In this document: piece by piece, positions 60,849-64,000 of the stretch
Numbering within the stretch: the stretch's first letter is position 1
How the letters are laid out: each line of letters starts with the position of its first letter
Origin: Sphaerisporangium sp039871875
GTDB lineage: Bacteria > Actinomycetota > Actinomycetes > Streptosporangiales > Streptosporangiaceae
Reading direction: 5' to 3'
Assembly: GCF_039871875.1 (NCBI RefSeq)
Contig: NZ_JBDPMD010000006.1
Span: 62,001-126,000, forward strand
DNA: 64,000 nt
Position numbers and translations under genes: made by a program
The notes under the pieces: model-generated
Told to the model about the DNA's origin: nothing
Database searches by the model: none
What the model saw: only the letters and a program-made list of their open reading frames with translations

Positions 60849-61700
60849 ATGTCCGGACCGATCGTGGCCGGGGTGGACGGCTCCGGCTCGGCCGCCGCGG
60901 CGGTCGAGTGGGCCGCCGAGGAGGCGGTGCGCCGGGGGGTGCCGCTGCGCGTCGTGCACGTGCGCGAGCCGTGGGCGGGGGAGGACGAGCCGCACCTGGA
61001 CGCCCCGGACGGCGAGCACCACGAGGACGTCCTCACCGAGGCCGCCGAGGCGGCACGCAAGCGGGCGCCCGGCCTGGAGGTCACCACCGCGCTGCTCACC
61101 GGCACGGTGGTCGCGAGCCTGCGCGCGGAGTCCGAGACCGCCGCGCTGGTCGTCATCGGCAGCAGGGGCATGGGCGGCTTCGCCGAGCTGCTGCTCGGCT
61201 CGGTGGGCATGGGCCTCGCCGGCCACGCCCGCGGGCCGGTCGTCGTGGTCAGGGAGACCGGCGGCGAGCGGCGCGGCGAGATCGTGGCCGGGTACGACGG
61301 GTCGCCGCACGCGGAGGCCGCCCTGCGGTTCGCCCTGGAGCAGGCGGCCAGGCACGGTGCCCGGCTGCGCGTCGTGTACGCCTGGCCCGCGCCGCCGCCG
61401 GCGCCGTACGGCCTCTCCTACGGCGACCTGGTGCAGGCGGCCTTCGACGCCGAGGCGAACCGGGTGCGCGAACGTGTGGCCGCCTGGCGTGAGGAGTACC
61501 CCGGCGTCGACGTCCGCGACGAGGTGGTCGTCGGCCACCCCGTGCCCGCCCTCACCGAGGCCTCCGAGCAGGCGGATCTGGTCGTGGTCGGCTCCCGCGG
61601 CAAGGGCCCGCTGGCGTCCCTGCTCGGCTCGGTGAGCCATGGCGTGCTGCACCACGCGCACTGCCCCGTGGCCGTGGTCCGCCCACCTGAGCAGAGCTGA
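60849..61700 (+). CDS. Tandem-domain universal stress protein
   Basis: 283 residues with two UspA domains. The first runs GPIVAGVDGSGSAAAAVEW to VVIGSRGMGGFAELLLGSVGMGLAGHARGPVVVV, the second GEIVAGYDGSPHAEAALRF to VVVGSRGKGPLASLLGSVSHGVLHHAHCPVAVV. Both keep the ATP-binding G-x2-G-x9-G-S pattern. The ATG follows GGGAGG by 6 nt. These proteins are typical of hypoxia, dormancy and starvation regulons. Confidence 0.95.
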   Translation: MSGPIVAGVDGSGSAAAAVEWAAEEAVRRGVPLRVVHVREPWAGEDEPHLDAPDGEHHEDVLTEAAEAARKRAPGLEVTTALLTGTVVASLRAESETAALVVIGSRGMGGFAELLLGSVGMGLAGHARGPVVVVRETGGERRGEIVAGYDGSPHAEAALRFALEQAARHGARLRVVYAWPAPPPAPYGLSYGDLVQAAFDAEANRVRERVAAWREEYPGVDVRDEVVVGHPVPALTEASEQADLVVVGSRGKGPLASLLGSVSHGVLHHAHCPVAVVRPPEQS

Positions 61701-61708
61701 CCGCGCGG

Positions 61709-62152
61709 TCACACCGGCGCGGGGGCCGGGGCGAGGAACCGTACGGTGTAGGACATCCTGCCCGGCAGGTCCGGTGCCGTGCAGACCAGCACCGGGCACG
61801 GCGCGGACCTCAGCACCGCCGTGACCGTCGAACCGTCCAGCGGGCGCTGCCCGTACCCCGCCCCGATCACCAGCAGCGCCGCGTCGGCCGCGTGCCGGGT
61901 GAGCACCTCGCCCGGCCGGCCGGCCGCGATCAGGCACCGCACCGCGACGGATCCCGCCGCGCTCAGCACCGAGGCCACCAGGTCGTCCAGTGCCCTGCGC
62001 GCCGCGTCGGTGACGACCTCGCCCTCCCGGCCGACCCGCACGACATCCAGCCGGGCCTCCCGCTCGCGCGCCTCCTCGCCGGCCCTGCGCAGGGCGGCGA
62101 GAGCGTGCGGCGAGTCGTCCATCCCCACGACGACGTATTCAGGTTGAGACAT
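61709..62152 (-). CDS. Single-domain universal stress protein
   Basis: 147 residues: YVVVGMDDSPHALAALRRAGEEAR at the start and a degenerate ATP-loop LLVIGAGYGQRPLDGSTVTAVLRSAPCPVLV. It converges with the tandem UspA gene, ending 8 bp from it. The ATG at 62152 has GGGAGAG upstream. A possible DevR/DosR-like box lies 127 bp upstream. Confidence 0.88.
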   Translation of the reverse strand: MSQPEYVVVGMDDSPHALAALRRAGEEAREREARLDVVRVGREGEVVTDAARRALDDLVASVLSAAGSVAVRCLIAAGRPGEVLTRHAADAALLVIGAGYGQRPLDGSTVTAVLRSAPCPVLVCTAPDLPGRMSYTVRFLAPAPAPV

Positions 62153-62450
62153 ACGGTCTCTCCCTTTCCTAGGCTTTGACCGGAATTGCACACTTCACCG
62201 GAGTTCTCTCACGGAACACCGCACACATTTCCACCTCCGCCCCCATTGCCGACACAGGCGGCTTCTGGCCACGACAGTGGTCCCCAAAAGGCCGTACGCC
62301 CCGCAAGTGACGCCTACCGATAAAATCAAATAATCCCCACCAATACCGCGAGAATCCCCATATCTCGCGCTTGGTATTTCCGGACACTCTCCCAGAATCC
62401 GGTCACCCGGTGGTGTCAGGGGAGGTAACCCTCTGTAGTGCTGTGAGGGT
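62153..62450. promoter_or_regulatory. 298-bp spacer with a terminator-like hairpin and a possible DevR box
   Basis: CGCGAGA (62347-62353) and TCTCGCG (62363-62369), with outer AATACC/GGTATT arms (62342-62347, 62373-62378), form a hairpin followed in the leftward direction by AT-rich DNA, suiting termination of the flavoenzyme gene. GGTCCCCAAAAGGCC (62279-62293) reads GGCCTTTTGGGGACC on the minus strand and resembles DevR/DosR sites. No gene is seen. Confidence 0.4.
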
Positions 62451-63434
62451 TCAGGCGTGCGCGGGGTGGAGGGCCCGGCGGGTCACCTCGCGGGCGCAGG
62501 GCCAGGAGAAGGCGACGGCGGCGCCGCTGTGGCCGTAGTTGTGGATCACCCGCGTCCCGCCCACGAGTTCCTCCTCCAGGCGGATGGCGGAGCGGGAGGC
62601 GCGGAAACCCACCTCCACGGAGAGGACACGGGCCTCGGCGATGCGGGGCTCCACGGCGGCGCACCGAGAGATGATCTCCTCGGTCTGCACGGGGTCGGGC
62701 GTGCGCGACCAGTCGTCCCGGGTGGCGGTGCCGCCGAGGACGAGGCGGGAACCGTGCGGCATGAACATGGTCATCGCCTTGGCGCGGCTGAACTGGAAGA
62801 AGTAGGTGTCCAGGCCGGGGTTCTCCACCACCACGTGCTGCCCGCGCACGGGGTGGACGTCCGGGTCGGGGACGAGGTGACGCGCCTCGGCGCCCGCGCA
62901 GTTGACGATCACGGGGGCCTGCGCGGCGGCCTCGGCGAGGGACTCGAACCGGCCGATCTCCAGCACGCCGCCGGCGGCGGTGAGGCGGCCCGTGAGGTGG
63001 CGCAGGTAAAGCGGCATGTCCACGACGGGGGTGGACAGCCAGAAGGCCTCGGCGAAGCCCGCGTGCTCCTCGGGCGCGCACGGGCGGTGGCCGGGCAGGG
63101 GACGCGCCCACGAGACGTCCTGCGCGCGGTGGCTCACCCAGCGGCCCGGCATGACGCTCACCCCGGTGCCCGGCCGCCCGGCGAGGGCGGCGAACTCGGC
63201 CACGCCCTCCCGGTGCCGGCGCATCATGGTCTCGATGGGGGGCCAGCTCTCCGCCTCGTCCGGCGGCGCCAGCGAGGGCCCCATGAGCACGGCCAGGGCC
63301 ACCGCGGACGTGGTGGCGAGCGGCGGCTCGGCCGCCCGCACCAGGACCGGGACCCCCTGCTCCGCCAGGCACACCGCCGTGGTCAGCCCGGTCACCCCGG
63401 CACCGATGACCAGTACGTCCGGACGACGCGCCAC
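62451..63434 (-). CDS. D-amino-acid-oxidase-like FAD flavoenzyme
   Basis: 327 residues of the DAAO family. N-terminal FAD fold VLVIGAGVTGLTTAVCLAEQG, the substrate-Arg loop GFRASRSAIRLEEE near 275 and the C-terminal VIHNYGHSGAAVAFSWPCA signature. It would oxidise D-amino acids (or a related amine) to 2-oxo acids with H2O2 release; the exact substrate is open. The GTG at 63434 follows AGGAGG by 5 nt. No peroxisomal or export signal. Confidence 0.88.
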   Translation of the reverse strand: MARRPDVLVIGAGVTGLTTAVCLAEQGVPVLVRAAEPPLATTSAVALAVLMGPSLAPPDEAESWPPIETMMRRHREGVAEFAALAGRPGTGVSVMPGRWVSHRAQDVSWARPLPGHRPCAPEEHAGFAEAFWLSTPVVDMPLYLRHLTGRLTAAGGVLEIGRFESLAEAAAQAPVIVNCAGAEARHLVPDPDVHPVRGQHVVVENPGLDTYFFQFSRAKAMTMFMPHGSRLVLGGTATRDDWSRTPDPVQTEEIISRCAAVEPRIAEARVLSVEVGFRASRSAIRLEEELVGGTRVIHNYGHSGAAVAFSWPCAREVTRRALHPAHA

Positions 63435-63563
63435 GGTACCTCCTCGGCCCGGCGGACGGAGGCGGAGCCTGCCCCCACGCCAGCATCCACGCGCCGTCCC
63501 TGGAGGTTCAACCTGGCCGGGCCCGCGTAGGGGCACCCCTACGGCAGGGGGGACACGACCGGC

Positions 63564-63631
63564 GCGGTATGCCGGTACCGCCGTGCGGCCCGGTGGTGCG
63601 GTATGCCGGTACCGCCATGCGGCCCCGGCGG
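63564..63631. repeat. 34-bp tandem duplication in a promoter region
   Basis: GCGGTATGCCGGTACCGCC recurs at 63564 and 63598 with a 34-bp period, each copy continuing into TGCGGCCC. Each contains the palindromic core GGTACC, and a GCGGTA-like inverted arm. It lies in the 227-bp divergent spacer between the flavoenzyme and acyltransferase genes, 30 bp before the latter's predicted start. Confidence 0.5.
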
Positions 63632-63661
63632 TGCGGCGGGTCCGCTAGTACATTGGCGCGT

Positions 63662-64000
63662 GTGCCGGGCAGAGCGGGTGGAGAGGCGGTGCCGGTGACG
63701 TCGGCGAGGCTAGCGTGGCTGGACGCGTTGCGGGGCGTGGGGGCCATGGCGGTGTTCGCCGAGCACCTGGTCCCATGGGTGATCCCGTCGCTGCGGTCCT
63801 ACCAGTTCAGTCTCGGCGTCTACGGCGTGCTGGTGTTCTTCCTGGTCAGCGGCTACATCATCCCCACGTCCCTGCAACGGCACGCCGACCCGGGCGCCTT
63901 CTGGATCGGGCGCCTGTCGCGCCTGTACCCGCTGTACCTCGCGGTCTGCGCCCTGGTGCTCGCCGTCGGCCCGTGGGTGCCGCCCCGCCCGACCGTGGTC
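63662..64000 (+). CDS. Acyltransferase-3 family membrane protein, 3' end cut by the window
   Basis: The first 113 residues are visible. RLAWLDALRGVGAMAVFAEHLVPWV is the helix with the catalytic His of the OafA/YrhL acyltransferase-3 family, followed by FFLVSGYIIPTSLQRH and FWIGRLSRLYPLYLAVCALVLA. Such proteins acylate sugars or polyketide-sugar moieties in the membrane. The GTG at 63662 is 7 nt after TACATT (63649-63654), consistent with a leaderless transcript; GTGs at 63689 and 63695 with GGAGAGG upstream are alternatives. Confidence 0.82.
   Translation, partial: MPGRAGGEAVPVTSARLAWLDALRGVGAMAVFAEHLVPWVIPSLRSYQFSLGVYGVLVFFLVSGYIIPTSLQRHADPGAFWIGRLSRLYPLYLAVCALVLAVGPWVPPRPTVV

Overview
The window is high-GC DNA from a filamentous actinomycete. 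The near-universal G/C third positions, many GTG starts and apparently leaderless mRNAs, an actinobacterial-type glycogen synthase, a LuxR-family LAL regulator, ECF sigma/anti-sigma pairs and many LacI/ROK-style sugar loci all fit. A member of Streptosporangiales is my best guess, by family resemblance only. I see no tRNA, rRNA, CRISPR array, transposase or phage gene.

Layout. 1-3.3 kb: divergent glgC/glgA and a YlmD/PgeF-type nucleoside phosphorylase (laccase-domain) gene. 3.3-6.6 kb: a GNAT enzyme, then a coupled pair of a four-histidine b-type membrane protein and a NuoF-ferredoxin fusion, with a DasR-like 16-bp palindrome upstream. 6.8-9.2 kb: ECF sigma factor with zinc anti-sigma, and a divergent DUF4142 protein. 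9.4-15.9 kb: GMC oxidoreductase, an alpha/beta hydrolase with a cysteine nucleophile, and a large LuxR regulator. 16.1-18.3 kb: TetR divergent from P450 plus [3Fe-4S] ferredoxin. 18.4-25.6 kb: exported and small proteins (two tandem paralogous lipoprotein/membrane proteins, a DUF1996 protein, a 42-residue Asp-rich exported peptide, an I36-type inhibitor) and an ABC exporter behind a textbook MerR/SoxR-type promoter.

25.8-29.1 kb holds the most unusual item: a SARP-like DNA-binding region fused to a dynamin-like GTPase, translationally coupled to an AAA/STAND ATPase. 29.1-35.4 kb: WYL regulator/DinB/VOC, a PLP decarboxylase, an FeS-type photolyase, a STAS protein and a sulfotransferase.

35.5-51.5 kb is a carbohydrate island with two ABC importers, each with its own LacI repressor and beta-glucosidase: SBP-permease-permease facing LacI-GH3, and a CebEFG-BglC-CebR-like operon. 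They share related GAGAGCGCTCTC/GGGAGCGCTCCC operators, one of which suggests cross-regulation. Between them sits a vWA plus lectin-like/TIR gene pair with overlapping reading frames, a second candidate conflict system. 51.5-55.8 kb: a 14-repeat WD40 nSTAND NTPase coupled to a small partner that shares a peptide motif with it, a third candidate signalling/defence NTPase.

55.9-64 kb: GyrI-like protein, GNAT plus sigma-70 with SnoaL tail, MFS transporter, DUF574 methyltransferase, two universal stress proteins, a D-amino-acid-oxidase-like flavoenzyme, and the start of an acyltransferase-3 membrane protein cut by the window end.
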